From contig JAXDDX010000062.1 in the NCBI GenBank assembly GCA_034670405.1, forward strand, positions 1 to 64,000: a stretch of DNA of 64,000 bases. The letters run 5' to 3'. The notes below the pieces were generated by a model. The model searched no databases. It saw only the letters and a program-made list of their open reading frames with translations, and had not been told where the DNA came from. The DNA is from Hoplostethus atlanticus (lineage: Eukaryota > Chordata > Actinopteri > Trachichthyiformes > Trachichthyidae). The translations under genes and the position numbers were made by a program. Below, piece by piece: positions 10,663 through 33,709 of the stretch (the first letter of the stretch is position 1; each line of letters opens with the position of its first letter).

Positions 10663-13230
10663 AGTGTTTATAGTGACCGTATCCTATTTTTTCATTAATA
10701 TTTGTTATAGTTCTTTTTTGTGAGGGATGAACCGAGGCTGATTTTAGTTTGCCTAAAACTGCAACCTTTTGAGAGGTCTAGATACGGTAAAGGGAAAGAG
10801 TGAAAGACTCCTTATAGCAACACAGATCAAATTATACATTTTCCACAACTATTTCATGACATATGGCACTATTTCCATGACCAACGTTTCTTCAAATGTC
10901 ACATCATTTGTTGAATAGGTGGTCTGAATGCCCTCTGAATGCCTCCACCAATATTAAAAAATCTATTTTATTTTCAGAAAAGCATTAATTCATGCTTTTG
11001 TTTCCACCCTACACCCTATCATATATCGTCCACCAGTTTGATGCTACTTACCATGATATATACTGTGAATTCCATCTAATAAAAATGTATGTCAGCAAAC
11101 TATTCTGCAAATAAAAAGGTGGGTTACTATTTGGGTTTATGTGGGTTTACCTTCCACTAAGTCCCTGGCTGTAACATTTTATAGTGATTATTAAGCTACA
11201 CATGAACATTATACAGGATATCAACACAAAAAGTGCAATCACTGCCATTGCCCAAAACTTCATACATTGTGCCTTTTTAAGAGCATAATGTATTTTCTTT
11301 TTCTTTTTATTTGATCTTTTTCATCTTACTAATCTTACTGTATTTTTGTCTGTGCTTTTTATTTAAAACGTATAACTTAAAAAAAAAAATCAATTCAACA
11401 GAAATAAAAGTGCAATCATGTGTAATTGTTGTTATGCTGTTTGCCTCGTAGTTGTGTTTTGTTATCATTTAATATAACAGGATTCATTAACCAATTTGCT
11501 GCGTCTTTGCTTGTCCTCTTGATGTGTTTGTTTGTTAATACTATTTGTTTTGAGGTTAGATCGTTTTTATAAGCTGCTTCGATTAGTTGTTAACCCCTCC
11601 TAAATATTTTTTTTAATTTTTCCTCTTCCTTTTGTGTTTTATCACTTTGCAAATAAATAAACTAAATTAAATTGAACAAAGATAATTGGGGGAAATTCAG
11701 AGTTCTTTGTGCAGAAGCAAAACAAATGTTTGTGAGGTGTATAATATTGCATGTAGAGACAAGAAATGGAAAATGTGTGTAGGAGTTTGAGATTGCATGT
11801 GTATGTTGGCTTGGAATAAGGCTTGGCCATGTTATTCTAACATGTTATTCCTATCTCTCAGTTTGATGGGAGTGTGGGGGAGGGACTGGTAAGGGACTTT
11901 GTGCAAAGAAACTGGGGAATTTAGAAAGCATTGTGTGTGTATGTTTGTGTTTCACCACTCTACTTTTTAACCTCATAGAAGAGTTAAAGAAATAAAGTAT
12001 AGAGTCCTCTGCCAATGGCTGCTGATAACAGTTTAACAACAAACCAAATGGGTGATCATGTTTTAGTGGTTTTCATGGCTGTGACTCAACATTCATGGTA
12101 CAGACAAGTGAAATGCTATCATTGCATTTTGGACTTCCAGGAATTTACCTTAGTCATGAATTAGTGCACCACAGGGAAAACCCTCAATCCCTCAGACCTG
12201 GTAGCTGTCACCACATATGAGCACTGATATGATGCAAGAGTCTGTGGCAGTTGTGGAGTCATAGGATTTGGATGAGGACAACATTGTTGTTGGTCTGCAT
12301 TGTTGCATCAGTAAATATTGCAAAGAATATGTTGACCTGAGCTCACATCTGATACATAGCAAGACTCCTGACTAGAATTCACTTAGCATGGTGGAAACCA
12401 CAAGCAGGTGGGATTGACTTTCACAGAGTTCTCTGGAAAATTGCAGTTTCCAGCTGTTCATATGGGTTTTATAGGAGGCTATACAACTATGATACTCCGA
12501 ATGCAACTGCAGACTGCATTTGTCCACCTTGGGGAAAAGAGCGCAGACGAGAATGTGACTTGATTTTCCACCTTTTTCCACACATAGAAAGATGATAAGT
12601 CTTTTTAATGGACAAAAATTTATTACATTTCAATAATTATTGCCCAGTGAGTCCAGCTATTGGTCTAAATTCCAAACAGGAATGGTTTGCAATCTGCTAT
12701 CTTGTAGATCCATCCTCAGTGCTGCCAATCAAGATAAACCTAGGGGTATCCAGTGAAATCAATCACCAAATAGTGTGATGGGCTGATTGTAAAGGTAGAT
12801 ATCAACATGCCCATGTTGTGAATCTGGGATGTCGCTGCCCCACTGACTATGATTGCAAAATTGATTTTAAAGGTCCTGTATTATTGACCTCATGAGTTTG
12901 TTTGCAAATGCCTCAGGATATGAATTATATGATTGTTGGTGTTTTTCCAAATAAATGTAGTCAGAATTGGCTGAAGAAGGAGATAAAGACTCACATAATG
13001 TTATCAGGTTAGCTATCATTTTGTCTTTTTGATGCCACAACTATGAGGCATAAATCCTAGCCAGATACATTTTCTGACCCTGAATTAAGTCACTTATAAT
13101 AGTTGAGCAGTAGTTGCATAAGAAACAAAAAAGGAACAGACACAGAAAGATATGTCACCATCAACACTATCATGTTATTTCTTTGAACAAAGGTAAGAAC
13201 CAAGGAGGTTAAGAACTCCTTCCTCTCCCT
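10340..13230. other. Intergenic stretch between pax5-like gene and zcchc7 (divergent promoters)
   Basis: The two genes are transcribed away from each other across this interval. I see no further coding exon or transposon ends. A (CG)n-(CA)n tract sits near the pax5-like start. Most of 10700-13200 is AT-rich and featureless by eye. Pax5 enhancers in other vertebrates can lie in zcchc7, so regulatory sequence may be present, but none can be named from sequence alone. Confidence 0.5.
10602..10660. repeat. (CG)n-(CA)n dinucleotide tract
   Basis: A short alternating CG run passes directly into about 22 CA units. Alternating purine-pyrimidine DNA of this kind can form Z-DNA. It lies about 270 bp upstream of the proposed pax5-like start codon. 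Confidence 0.9.
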
Positions 13231-13767
13231 TCGCTTCACTTCCGGTTTGGAACGCCACTCCGTTTTCATCTGGGTTTGGTTTTAGTTGCCCAGCATTTTT
13301 CCATCCGGAAACCCCGGGAAAGTGCTGAAAACATGTAAACACCCCTCTCAATTGTGTGTCACCGCGACCGAGGTATAGTCAACCGAAAACGAATCCAAAA
13401 AATGTCCATCATATACTAGCCAATTTAAATACTTAACGAATCCTGGTTGTCTGCTCTAAGTTTCGGCCACATAGCTAACGCTATCTTGGCACAAGTTGAC
13501 GTGACCCACGTGTCTTATTTTGACAGACTTGTTAGCGAAGTAACTAACGTTACCTCGAGATATTTAAACTTACAAGAAGTTCCATAATAATATAATTGCC
13601 AGCTAACCCTAGCAAACCAATTAGTTATTAGAAGTAACGTTAAATTACGGCAGACTCAGAAGACGTTGCGATAAAGGAGCTACGTTACATTAGCAATAGC
13701 TATTTCATACCTTTGAGACATCGTTGGGTGGTGCTATTTAGCTGCAGTTGTGCTTTTGTCAAGTCGG
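13231..13767 (+). promoter_or_regulatory. Probable zcchc7 promoter and 5' UTR
   Basis: GC content rises here and two ETS-type cores are visible: CTTCCGG at 13239-13245, and CCGGAA in opposite orientation near 13306. Such motifs are usual at TATA-less housekeeping promoters. The transcription start cannot be fixed. Confidence 0.4.
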
Positions 13768-16700
13768 ATGATGGACTATCCCAACGACAATGAAGATGAG
13801 GCAGGAGAGAAACAAGTTGACAAAGACGAGCGGTTCTTTGTTGAGGGCTCCAGCAGTTCAGAAAGTGAGCTGGGCTTAATTTTTAACCATCAGCAACACA
13901 CCAACAGCCGAAAAAGGGCTCCACGGACCACCGGGGACCGCTCTCCTCCCCTGGTGCTGGCCTTCTCCCTCTCCACTGGACGGTTCCTGCAGGGCAGCAG
14001 CCCGAGTCCAGCCTGCAGCTCTGGCCGAGACCAGGAGTACAGTGACGAGCCAATCGAGGAGTGGATGATCCTGGGAGGAGAGGAGCAGGAGGGAGACATA
14101 AACATCCAGCTCAACCTGGGCTACTGGAGCAGCACTGACGAGGACTCTGGAAGTGAGGGTGAGAACTGGCTGAGGAACTGGCTGATATTTCTGATATTCT
14201 TGACCGGGGGATCTCAAACATTTTCATGTCACTGAACCCCAAACAGACAGACAATATGTAAGGGACCCCTATTTGATAAGATTTTGTCCCAGGAAAAAAA
14301 ATTGGGGGGGAATTTTGGTTGTTTGTTTTGAATTGTAACTGTTTACACTGCAGGTAGGGAGATGATCATGGTGAGAGTGAAACCTAGTATTAGAATAGTC
14401 ATTCTTTATTTAGTCATTCTTTATTTAGTCATTCTGTTATTGGGATAATTCCTAGTGAATTATAGTGGAATTAAACTATTGCTGCCCCCCCCCCCCCAGA
14501 AGAACCCCACTTTGAGAGCCACTGTTCTTGACAGACAACTCCAACCTTGAAAAATGCAGAGATCCACAGAAGAAATTAACTCTCAAATTTTACACTATCT
14601 AAATATACTATATTCTATTCGGTGGAGTTTTATTAAGAGTATTTTTTTAAGACTGGAGATCAAGACAAGAGTTCTACAGAAGAATCATACATGTAATTTT
14701 CACAGACAAAAACATTTTTGCAGATGGAAGGCAGGACACATTCTTCTCTCCTCTCATGGTCATGATAAATGGTTAATCTAATGATTAAAAATGGAAAATA
14801 AAACTAGGGTGATTGAGATGGGATGTGACAGTGGTCTGGGTGTTCTTGGTGTTCATTATTTTTAATTTAGCTGTAGAAATAATGAACGATGCGTTGTTGC
14901 ATTGCGACCGAACAAGAAGCAGCCACTGTCTATTACAGTAGTGCTCATGATGAGAAGTAGCGATGACATTGGGAACAAGGGTCATCCTCAGTGCCATCTT
15001 CTTTAAAGGAAAAAATAAAGGAGTTTGAAGGGGTTATATTATGATGAAGTGTTGTAATTTACTTTTTCGGTGTACCCATTTTCTCTGAACCTGCCTCATC
15101 TAGTTCTACCTCAGTTAGTGATTTCCTACATTTGCCAGAATGACTTTCGACAACCCCCAGTCAACAGGCCTGAACTCGTCAATCAAAGGTGGGTGTATGG
15201 GCATCACCTGTTAGCTAGCTAGCCAACTAGCATGTAAACATTGGGGCGTGTCTCATGTCTTGTGGCTGTGTTGCATTCTGCTCTATTGAGGCTACTGTCG
15301 GTGGAGAAATTGGTGTCTGCTTCTTCTACTATGGATTTCTCCCTGTATGATTATTGAACGTAGGTGCAAAATGGTGAGTCTAGAAAAAAGCCCTTGTTCT
15401 TTAATTCTGAGGGACTGACACCAAAACCTGACATTTACCGTTGATGTTTTAGATAGCTGAAAAGTGTGTTGCTATTAAACTCAATTTTAGCTGCACTGGA
15501 AACAAATCAATGTCACATCACATTGTCCATGTTTGGCCACTTATCCCCGGAAATAAGAAAAATCAACCAAACAACAAAATGGGCCCAGAAATGAAATGTA
15601 CTTTGCAAATAGCTGTTGTTTTTTTTTAACAATGTTAGGTTGGGATTTTTCCTTTAATTGAAATCATTACTTTTAAATTGTGAACAGTTCAGAAGGACAT
15701 CCTGATTTTCTGATGTCATGTCTTTGCGGCAGTAAAAACAGTGAACAAAAATGAAAGCACTGTCCCATTATCTTTAGCCTCTGCACTTTTCACTTAGCAA
15801 GATGCTATAAATTAACAACTAACAAAAACAATCATACTACCAAACCAGCTTGCACTGCTAGCTCCATTAAGGGACTCTCAGCAGGACAAAATTGCACAAA
15901 ACTATACAACAGTAATATTATGAATACATATCCACATAAAAACTAACACTCTAGCCATTAAATTAGTTAAGTGACTGCTAAGTACACCATCAAAGTTGTT
16001 TTAAATTTGATAGGATGTGAAGAGGTGTCAGTGAATGTGCAATTTATCATTGAAGTCCTTGGACCAATTTTTGAATTGCACTCATCGCCATTGTGATTTA
16101 CAGTACATCAAAGTTGGCTGGTCTTCTTTACCATTGAAAAGGGAAATGCATTGCTTTATATTTAGCAAAAAGAGCTACTGAGAGTTCTGCAAAACTGAGC
16201 CCAATGTAGGCTCTCAACTGTGAGTTTTTTTTTTTTTTAACATTTATTCATCCAGAGGCAGTATGCACACTCTTTTTCAGCAAGGGCCTACTTCACATTC
16301 ACAAAAAACTCATATTCACACCAGGGAGCTGGCCCATACAGCCACTTCATCTTCTTCTGTTAGCCAGCAGCTTCACTGGAGCAGTTGCTTTCAGTGGTAG
16401 TTAATATGGAAGGGTTGAGTGCTATTCATTGACCGTCTAAGCCATAAGAAATATGGCCCCTTAAACTATGGTTCAGGCCCCAAAATGGGCTGCAGGCCTA
16501 TGGATCTCCTGGTGACAAGAGTTTTTAGCTTTTAGTCCAGTTTTAAGACTGGATCCTCTTGGCTAGACTGAATTTATTGGGTTTAGAAAGAACTTCTTGA
16601 TCTATCCTTTTTCCTCATAATTTTGTGAAATTTCAAGAAATAACACCGCATGAGAACCACGCAACCTGGGTTTTCACCATGGAATAAATGTATGTCTACT

Positions 16701-19700
16701 TCATTTAATGTTCCCCTCGGTCATTCTCTCCATGATAGATGAGAACCCCAAATCAGGTGGTCATCCCTGGGCTGTATCAGAGAAAGACAAGGTAACTCTG
16801 TCACTCACCGTCCTCATCCATTTTGCAGGAGCACTGAAGGACAGAAGTGTTATTCAGGGAAATATTTATCTGCTACTCTGCTATTCAGTCAGTGTAAATA
16901 TACTGTTGAATATCTGTGGAGTAGCAGTCAGTCATTCCTCTTAGTCTTTTGCATTTTCTTGCTAAAGGCCAATATTCACATACATAGTGCTGTACACAGA
17001 TCCCAACCCAACTTCAAAAAGGTAATATTATAAGCAAAGACCTTAACAGACAATAACCTGTAGTATGAGTTAATGACTGTTTTCTTCCATGCAGCAATGA
17101 ATTTTAAGAGGATTTAAAGAATTGCAGATATCACATTTTGGAACCCTAATACTTCTTGGGGAAGTCACAGGATCGTTTTCCCGAACAGTAGAAAATTGCA
17201 TCTCTGGAGGGTATTGTCATTGTAAAGATAAGCACTGAATCAATATGGATTTAGAAAACCATGGTGGAGGACCAGTTTGACTTCACCTCTCAAAATAATT
17301 ACATCTGGCTGCAGTCTACCATTTCTAGTGTGAACACGGTGTTATGGACTCAGTTGATTGGCTTTTTCATAATGTCTGTCATTTCTCTGTTGAATCACAT
17401 CCTGCTGTGCGCTGACCAGTCGCTCCCCAGCCGTTATTACACGCCTGACCGCTCTCTGACCTGTCACAACTGCAACAAGACAGGACACCTAGCCAAAAGC
17501 TGCCCCATCCCCAAGGTACAGAAACACACACTGAGAGAGCTGACACTAACCCTACTTCTCCACCACATATACATTCACACTGTCATTAAAAGTGCATCAA
17601 GTAAGATTTCCCTGCCCCATAGCACAAAACGATCATAATATATCAATAATCCAATGATTACCCAGGCCTAGTGCCTGGGTAATCATTGGATTATTGATAT
17701 ATTACTTGTTATTGTTACTTACTTATTATATTACTTGTTCTGTTGTGAAAATGTGACTTTTAGATTTCTGTCCATTACAGGCTACCTTAAGCTGTGCCAG
17801 AGGCCTGTCGATGTTGATGCAATTCCTTGCTTATAAATTACTTTAATATCCTTTTTAAAAATCTTTGTTACCACAGAAGTGTCCCACCTGTGTGCTGTGC
17901 GGGATCCGGGGCCACGTCCAGAGGGACTGCCCCGGCCGCCACTGCCCCAGCTGTGGACTCCCATCACACGGTCACAGGCCCTGCCCACAGCCCCCAGTAT
18001 GGAACCAACACTGCCAGCACTGTGGGTTAACGGGACACCTCTCTGATGTGAGTCTGCCTGTTACCCCCCCACCCCCCCCACCCCCCAAGTATGACGCCTA
18101 CATGTGTTTACATTGGTGTGTGTGCCATGTTCTTGAAGAGAGTTGTTTGACATTTCTGTGTTGACAGACTCCGTTGCCTTGAGCTTGTCTAGGTTTTTTT
18201 TATTAGGTGTTATTTGGTCTTGGCAAACTAATTGTTTCACTGAAGTTATGTCATATTTCCTGGTTTTTGCGCAGCATGCAAAGTTTATTCTATGTTTGCT
18301 GTATTTTCCCCAGGCCTGTCCGGATACATGGAGACAATACCACTTGACGGTGAGTTACAGTGGTGTGGCGGGGAATACTGGCAACCATTTAATTTATTGA
18401 AGTTTTTCCTAGCCTGCTCGCCTTCTCAAATCACCAGGGCTCATAAAGCTTCTGAAAATGGAAAGCTGAACAACAAAAAAAAACAGAGGAGGTGCTGTTC
18501 TGGGGCCATTTTTATCATTACATTATATTAGCCTGCTAACATTTCAAGCCTGAATGCCTGGGCCTGTATTGATAAAAGTTTTGTTAATGGTAAAATTCAA
18601 AGAACAAAAGTTTTGATGTACAGATGTGGGTCGGGTGAACTGGAGAAGATGTGACGTTCCTCCCTGTAGAACTTCTCCCCCGGTGTTTCGTCTGGTAGAT
18701 GGCGAGGAGAGAGAGTATCTGGTATCGAGGGTCGACTTGATAGTTATCTGTTTTCCTTTGTTCACGTCCTACATTGCTTTTTGTTTGCCTTATTTTCCAG
18801 ATTCGATTAGAGGCTCCCCTCAGGCCACGGACAGACCACACCCTCAAACGCCCTGCTCACTGCTATAATTGTTCAGAGAGAGGACATTTCGGCTATGTGA
18901 GAAACCAACGACAGGAGTCCTTACCTATCGCTCTTTCCTCCCTTTATCCTGTCTTTTGGAGAGAGTAGCTTCCCCCTCTTCTATCTTAGTCTTTTCATCT
19001 TAATTTAATTCTAATGCTTCACTTTTTATCTTCCTCTCTTTCTTTCTCTTTTACTTTGACACATCTCCTCTCTCTCACCCTTTCTCTTCCTCTATGGATA
19101 CCTCTTTCCTCCGTACTCTCCCCCTCCCCCTCTCTTTCTCTGTATCTTTATCGATCCTCCCTATCCTTACCCCTCTCTGAACCCCTTGCTCCCTCACTCT
19201 ACATTAAATCCCGTCCTCTCTGTTCTCTCTCCCTCCATCCCTCTCTCTTTTCTTCTTTTTCTCTAACGGTGTTGTTTTCTACTGATCTGGATGCATCCCC
19301 CTCCTTTTGTCTCTCCCTTTATCCCACTCCCTTTCTCTCTGTCTCTCTCTCTGTCGGTGTCAGGAGTGTACTAGGAAGAGGATGGTCAGTGGGACGTTTC
19401 CCTCACTCCCCTACGTCTGCCGCTACGACACCAAGGACGACATTCTCCAACGTTGCACCAGGATGCAAAGGAAAGCCAAAGGTGACACTGCACACACACA
19501 CATGCAGTCATGTATTGACTGTCAAACACACATGTACACTCATGAATGAATGATTAAACCGGTGTAACACACAGTGCATGCACATATGCATGAAATTGTA
19601 AAGTACTGTTTGTAAAACGGATCTTTGGGGTCCTCAGTTTGATTAGTTTCGTCACATTGAGTAAAATTCCTCATAAACTAAAATACCTCATGAACACACA

Positions 19701-20314
19701 CCTGTGACCACATAACAGATAAATATTAAAGGTGCTACATGTAGCATTTTAACATCAATAAATCATTACCACATTAATTTTGAGACAGTATAACTACCGT
19801 AATCAAGCAAGATCTTTGCCGAAAAGATAAACGCTGCATTTTACATTGTGTTGCCACTGGGTCGGATTTTGTGGGAAATCTGCTGGGTTGCTTTACTGCA
19901 CAAAACATGAACCATTTTACTTTGCAAAAACTATAAAACTTCCAATAAAGTCTTAAATAGTGGCTGGATCTCTACCAATAGCCGCAGAGTGTTGTGTATC
20001 TGTGTAAATAAAGACCGGCCTGCAGTAAAAGCCAGGTGAAAAGATATGACAGAATTACCAGAATAAAAAATTGTACAATAAAATTTATACAATATTTGTA
20101 ACAAAAAATAATTTTGAAATCACTAAAGTATCACAAAATATATTGCCAAAAATAGTTGCATATAGTGGAACACGCTGGCATGTTTATCTCTTTGCCATAG
20201 ATTCAAGTAGTGGCACGATAGCCTTGAAATTGATTACCAAACAAACTCTTCTACTGCTTGGATCGCTATACAGCATTGCTCCTGTTTGATCGTCAAAATG
20301 CTTCTTCTTCTTCT

Positions 20315-20346
<32 letters not shown>

Positions 20347-21207
20347 TTCTTCATCTTCTTCTTCTTCTTCTTTGTAGTAGTAGTATCTGACAGGTTTATG
20401 GGAAATGTCTTGATGTCTTAATTTTTAGAAAAATGTATCCTAAAACACTTAAAAAACAGCTATCTTGATAAGTTGCTGTACAATTTTATTTGGAGGAATA
20501 AATCTCAAAATGATATAAAATGGCAGCGTGCCTGGATCAATCAATCCATAAAAGTATGCAATTACAAATTAAGTGAAAGAAGTCTCAATTCTTCATCCAT
20601 GTTCTCCTTGTAATAATGTCACTTCAAAATACGCGCTGACAGAAATATATAGTCGAGGGAATCTCATGTAGCATGTTGTCTGTTTGTGTTTCCAGAGCTT
20701 GGGGGTGCTGGCTTCATGCCCCTCTCAGAACACCAGCACTTGTCCGAACTAATAGAGGAGAGTGGCGAGGAGAATCAGCCAGGCCAGGGCAGCTACAGCA
20801 GCAGGAGGAGGAGGAGCCAGGAGGCACATAGCCGGGATGGCAGGAGGAAGACGTGGCCAGAGAGGCGTAGGGAGAGGCGGGAGGTGAAGAGACTGAGGAG
20901 GGAAGCCCAGGCCAGACGGGAAGGAGGACTACTAGGGAGGTCCAGGGGCTGCTCTGATGATGACTGCCCCACAGACCCCTTCAGGATCCCCTCCCACGAT
21001 CACAGGCAACCCACACCCCCTCGACAGAAGAAGAAGAGAAGGAATGAGGAGAGGGTTGGCGGGAGGAGCAGGAAGAGCCGGGAGGCAGAGAGATGGAAAA
21101 AGAGAGGGGGCTTGAAGCGTGGGGATCTGTACCCACACTGTGACCTGGGAGCGATGGATGAAAACCTCCTTTCCCCCAAGCAAAGGGTTCGCCACCTTAG
21201 AAGATGA
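13768..21207 (+). CDS. zcchc7: Zinc finger CCHC domain-containing protein 7 (TRAMP-complex type)
   Basis: RNA-binding partner of the nuclear poly(A) polymerase and helicase complex (TRAMP) that tags RNA for exosome decay; yeast Air1/Air2 are the counterparts. Exons: 13768-14158, 16739-16791, 17420-17515, 17877-18047, 18314-18349, 18801-18896, 19364-19481 and 20696-21207. Phases agree and give 490 residues. The N-terminus is acidic and serine-rich with the motif IEEWMILGGEE. Five CCHC knuckles follow: CHNCNKTGHLAKSC, CVLCGIRGHVQRDC, CPSCGLPSHGHRPC, CQHCGLTGHLSDAC and CYNCSERGHFGYEC. WRQYHLT after the fourth knuckle is a ZCCHC7 signature. The tail is Arg/Lys-rich, with RRRRS and QKKKRRNEE, and is probably a nuclear localisation signal. 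Two ATGs are adjacent at 13768 and 13771; the first is used here. Exon 3 begins at a plausible acceptor whose upstream sequence is not conserved, so its start is the least certain boundary. Confidence 0.9.
14205..14524. mobile_element. hAT-type MITE in zcchc7 intron 1
   Basis: A 320-bp non-autonomous element flanked by an exact 8-bp target-site duplication, TTCTTGAC (14197-14204 and 14525-14532). The right terminus read on the minus strand is CAGTGGCTCTCAAAGTGGGG. The left terminus CGGGGGATCTCAAAC is a degraded partner. An 8-bp duplication with CAGTGG-like ends is typical of hAT transposons, and this TCTCAAA family is common in fish. It has no coding capacity. A poly-C run and a short internal repeat (tagtcattctttatt) lie inside. 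It begins only 46 bp after the exon 1 donor. Confidence 0.85.
17636..17704. repeat. Perfect 32-bp inverted repeat with 5-base loop
   Basis: Arms 17636-17667 and 17673-17704 are exact reverse complements around the loop ctagt, in zcchc7 intron 3. As RNA it would form a long perfect hairpin. No flanking target-site duplication was seen, so it does not look like a MITE. Confidence 0.95.
20299..20375. repeat. (CTT)n/(CTC)n pyrimidine triplet tract
   Basis: Imperfect CTT triplets in the last zcchc7 intron; a polypurine-polypyrimidine tract able to form triplex DNA. Confidence 0.9.
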
Positions 21208-21692
21208 CGTGTGCATTTCCCTGTGACAGGTCCCACTACAGACTAATATATGATGGACCCAAGGAAGGACCATAATCAGAGAACATACAAAATGTGTTTT
21301 GTATTTATGCCTTATAGTCTGTTTTAAGATTTTATCTCAATAGGAAAGAAAAAAAACTTTACAAGATTGTTTATTTTCGGTGTTAATGTATTACATTTGG
21401 CATGACATTTGGTTATTTAGCATATCTAAGACTAGTATCTTGGCTGGGCCACGGTTTCCCCATGTACAGTTTATAACATATCTTGGCATATATTATAAAT
21501 ATACTTTAGCTATTGTGTGTGTGAATATGTGTGTTGTAGGGACTGACATGAAGAAGAGTGTTTGTTATAAGCCCTTTATCCCATGAATTTAATGCTAATT
21601 TTATAGTACCAACTTTTTCATGAAAATACTCGAAATTAGGTCAAAGGCATTGATGTTTATAGGGTTGTTGTAATGAATCCCATTTATATTGG

Positions 21693-21698
21693 AATAAA
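21693..21698 (+). promoter_or_regulatory. Candidate polyadenylation signal of zcchc7
   Basis: AATAAA about 490 bases after the stop codon. No closer canonical signal was noticed. Confidence 0.45.
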
Positions 21699-21749
21699 AA
21701 AATCCCCACATTTGTAATTCCAAATAATGTAAATGTGTTGTGTGTAATG

Positions 21750-23393
21750 TGAGAGGTTATGGTGCGTTGATATATAATTCGTGAAAACATATCTGAACAG
21801 CGAAAAGTTAGTTATATCCAGTACATCGAAAGAGCTGTCTTGAATAACCGATCATTGGATCTAGTGTTGATCTCCCCGAAAAGCTGGATAAAGACAGGAG
21901 CCTTCAAAGCAGTCTCATAGTATTTCTGGTATAAAGCTGCTGAATTATTAATGAGCTTGGCCGCTGCCCGTGGTTTGCCAGGCGAAAGTAGTCAATTCAG
22001 ATAACTAGCTGTTCGATTACGAACGATCGGGGTAGTTTTCCCTCTATCAAATTTGAGTAATCTGAGTGTTATACGCGTGTGACATTTACGTGCTAATGTG
22101 TCTGTGTGATTTGCGTATAAAGCATAGCAGGGATCGTGCACTTCCAAGATGTACAATCGTCGCATTTCTCTGCCATCGATTGACAGCGACTGGGCAGAGA
22201 TGTGAAAATCCCATTGATTGATCTCCACTACGCTCCCCGCTGACCAGAGAAAACACTCGATAGCGAATGTGAGGGGATTTAGACTGGCTCGAACATTGTG
22301 CACATTACTTAGAAGATAAGGTATCTGTTTGCTTGTGTGGACTTTATTATTTTGGTATTAGCACGGTTTTAATGCTGGCCAGCTCGTTATTGTACGACGT
22401 TTGCTAGCTTGTAATGTCGGCACTGTTGGACTTGTTTTTCCAGCTAGATCCAGCTTCCTGTTGTTAGCCTCGAGCTAGCTAGGGGTATATCGACATTATG
22501 CCAATGAAAGTACAGGTATAGCTAGTGGCTGTTAAGGGGTGTAACGTTACTATCTAGAACAGATTATCCACAGGAATTTAGTTGTAATTTAGTCACAGGT
22601 TTATGCTAATAACTTTGTTTCCCAACCCGCTAACTGGGCAGCTGGCTTCCTTTAGTTTGCTAACGGTCGATAGCTAGCCATCTTGCTTGCATTGAGTTCT
22701 GCTGTGTTGAGGGATTGTACTGTCTAACTTAGCTTTTGTTGGGTTAGTTAGTCAGATTTACTTCAGTCAGTTACACTTGGCTGTAAACAAATGTTCCGGT
22801 TATAGTTCACTTGCATAGGAAACATTGGCTGGCTTACGAGTAATGCTTATACGCCCCAAAAATACTTTTCACTGTGGGAAAGCCAGCCAGGGCTCCACTC
22901 CGAAAAGACAATAGAGAACCTGAGACTGGCTCAGCTGTTGTTCTGGCTACCACTAGTGTTATACTGAGTTAGGCTTAACTAACTCATAGAAAATATTGTT
23001 TTGATTGGTTACTATTCTATTATACCACATGTAGATATATATTTAATTTATATACACATTTGCATTCATGGGAGTTTAAATATCCCTTTTCCCCCACTAC
23101 GAATTGGCGTGAACCAGCACATATAGCGAGGGGGAGAAGAGTGGATTTAGTCGATGCAGATGGTGTTTGTGCGACATAAGAGGGCTGAGCTTCTCTGAAC
23201 CCCCCGTTGTTTCCAGCTATCTCATCTTATATCAAAACAACGAATTTACAGATAACAGGTAGAGACAGAAAACTGGGTAGGTAGAGATACGCAGCAACCC
23301 GGTCGGACGAGGGAGGTTCCTGCCTACGATAGTTAAACCTCCATCACCCAAGCCTACCTTCGTTACGTCCAGCTACCACCGCCCTCCTCAGCC
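21750..23393 (+). promoter_or_regulatory. Intergenic region and probable rnf38 promoter/5' UTR
   Basis: No open frame here looks like a conserved protein. Sequence close to 23394 is moderately GC-rich and is probably 5' UTR. In other vertebrates RNF38 has alternative first exons, so non-coding first exons may lie here. No transcription start can be given. Confidence 0.4.
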
Positions 23394-32876
<9,483 letters not shown>

Positions 32877-33247
32877 CCACAAGGGGGAGCCAGACACTCC
32901 CAACTGCCCGTCAAACCCCTTTGAACACTGCCCCACCCCGGCATATTAACACACTTGCGCGTGCATGCACACACACACCATCCTCCTCCCTCATAGTGCA
33001 GCACTTTCTACTGTTTCCTTGTTTTTCTCCATTATCTCTTTTTGAATTTTGAATGTCTCCTCTCCGTTACATTTGATCAGATTTTTGTCAGACCCTTGTG
33101 TCTGTCATTTCCCTCCTCTCAGTCTTCTACCTGACATTTGTTCCCCTCTACACATACATGCATGCAAGCCCTCACATCTTTCAGTAGCTCTGAATGGCCA
33201 TCTGCTTGGCCCAGCCACTGACAGACTTTGAGTCTTCATGCTGCAGT

Positions 33248-33248
<1 letters not shown>

Positions 33249-33282
<34 letters not shown>

Positions 33283-33349
33283 ACGCTCATGCACTGTGAT
33301 TGTGCAAGCGTTGTTTGGTTGCCCCTATAACTCTGGGCTTTGGTACATG

Positions 33350-33381
<32 letters not shown>
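33249..33381. repeat. Two (TG)n tracts in the rnf38 3' UTR
   Basis: (TG)n at about 33249-33279 and again at 33352-33381, within the likely 3' UTR. Confidence 0.9.
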
Positions 33382-33383
<2 letters not shown>

Positions 33384-33662
33384 TGGGATATATTTGGGTG
33401 TCCTGGAGCATGCCTGAGTTTCTGTTATGTATCAGACAAGAGTAGTGACATGACTGACTGACTTTACTTCCTGTTTGTACGTGTATGCACCGTCTGTATG
33501 TATGCATACTATGTGTGTATGTATGTAATAGACTTTAATCCTTTTCTCTAGTTTGACACTAAGGGTCCATGCTGCCACTATGCCTCTCGGTTGCCTGATT
33601 GATCCGTTTGTTTTAATAGATCATTCATTATTGTTGTTGTTATTATTATCATCATTATTGTT

Positions 33663-33670
33663 ACTACTAC

Positions 33671-33707
<37 letters not shown>

Positions 33708-33709
33708 GA
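33663..33709. repeat. (ATT)n microsatellite
   Basis: ACT triplets passing into about thirteen ATT units within the rnf38 3' UTR. Confidence 0.9.
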
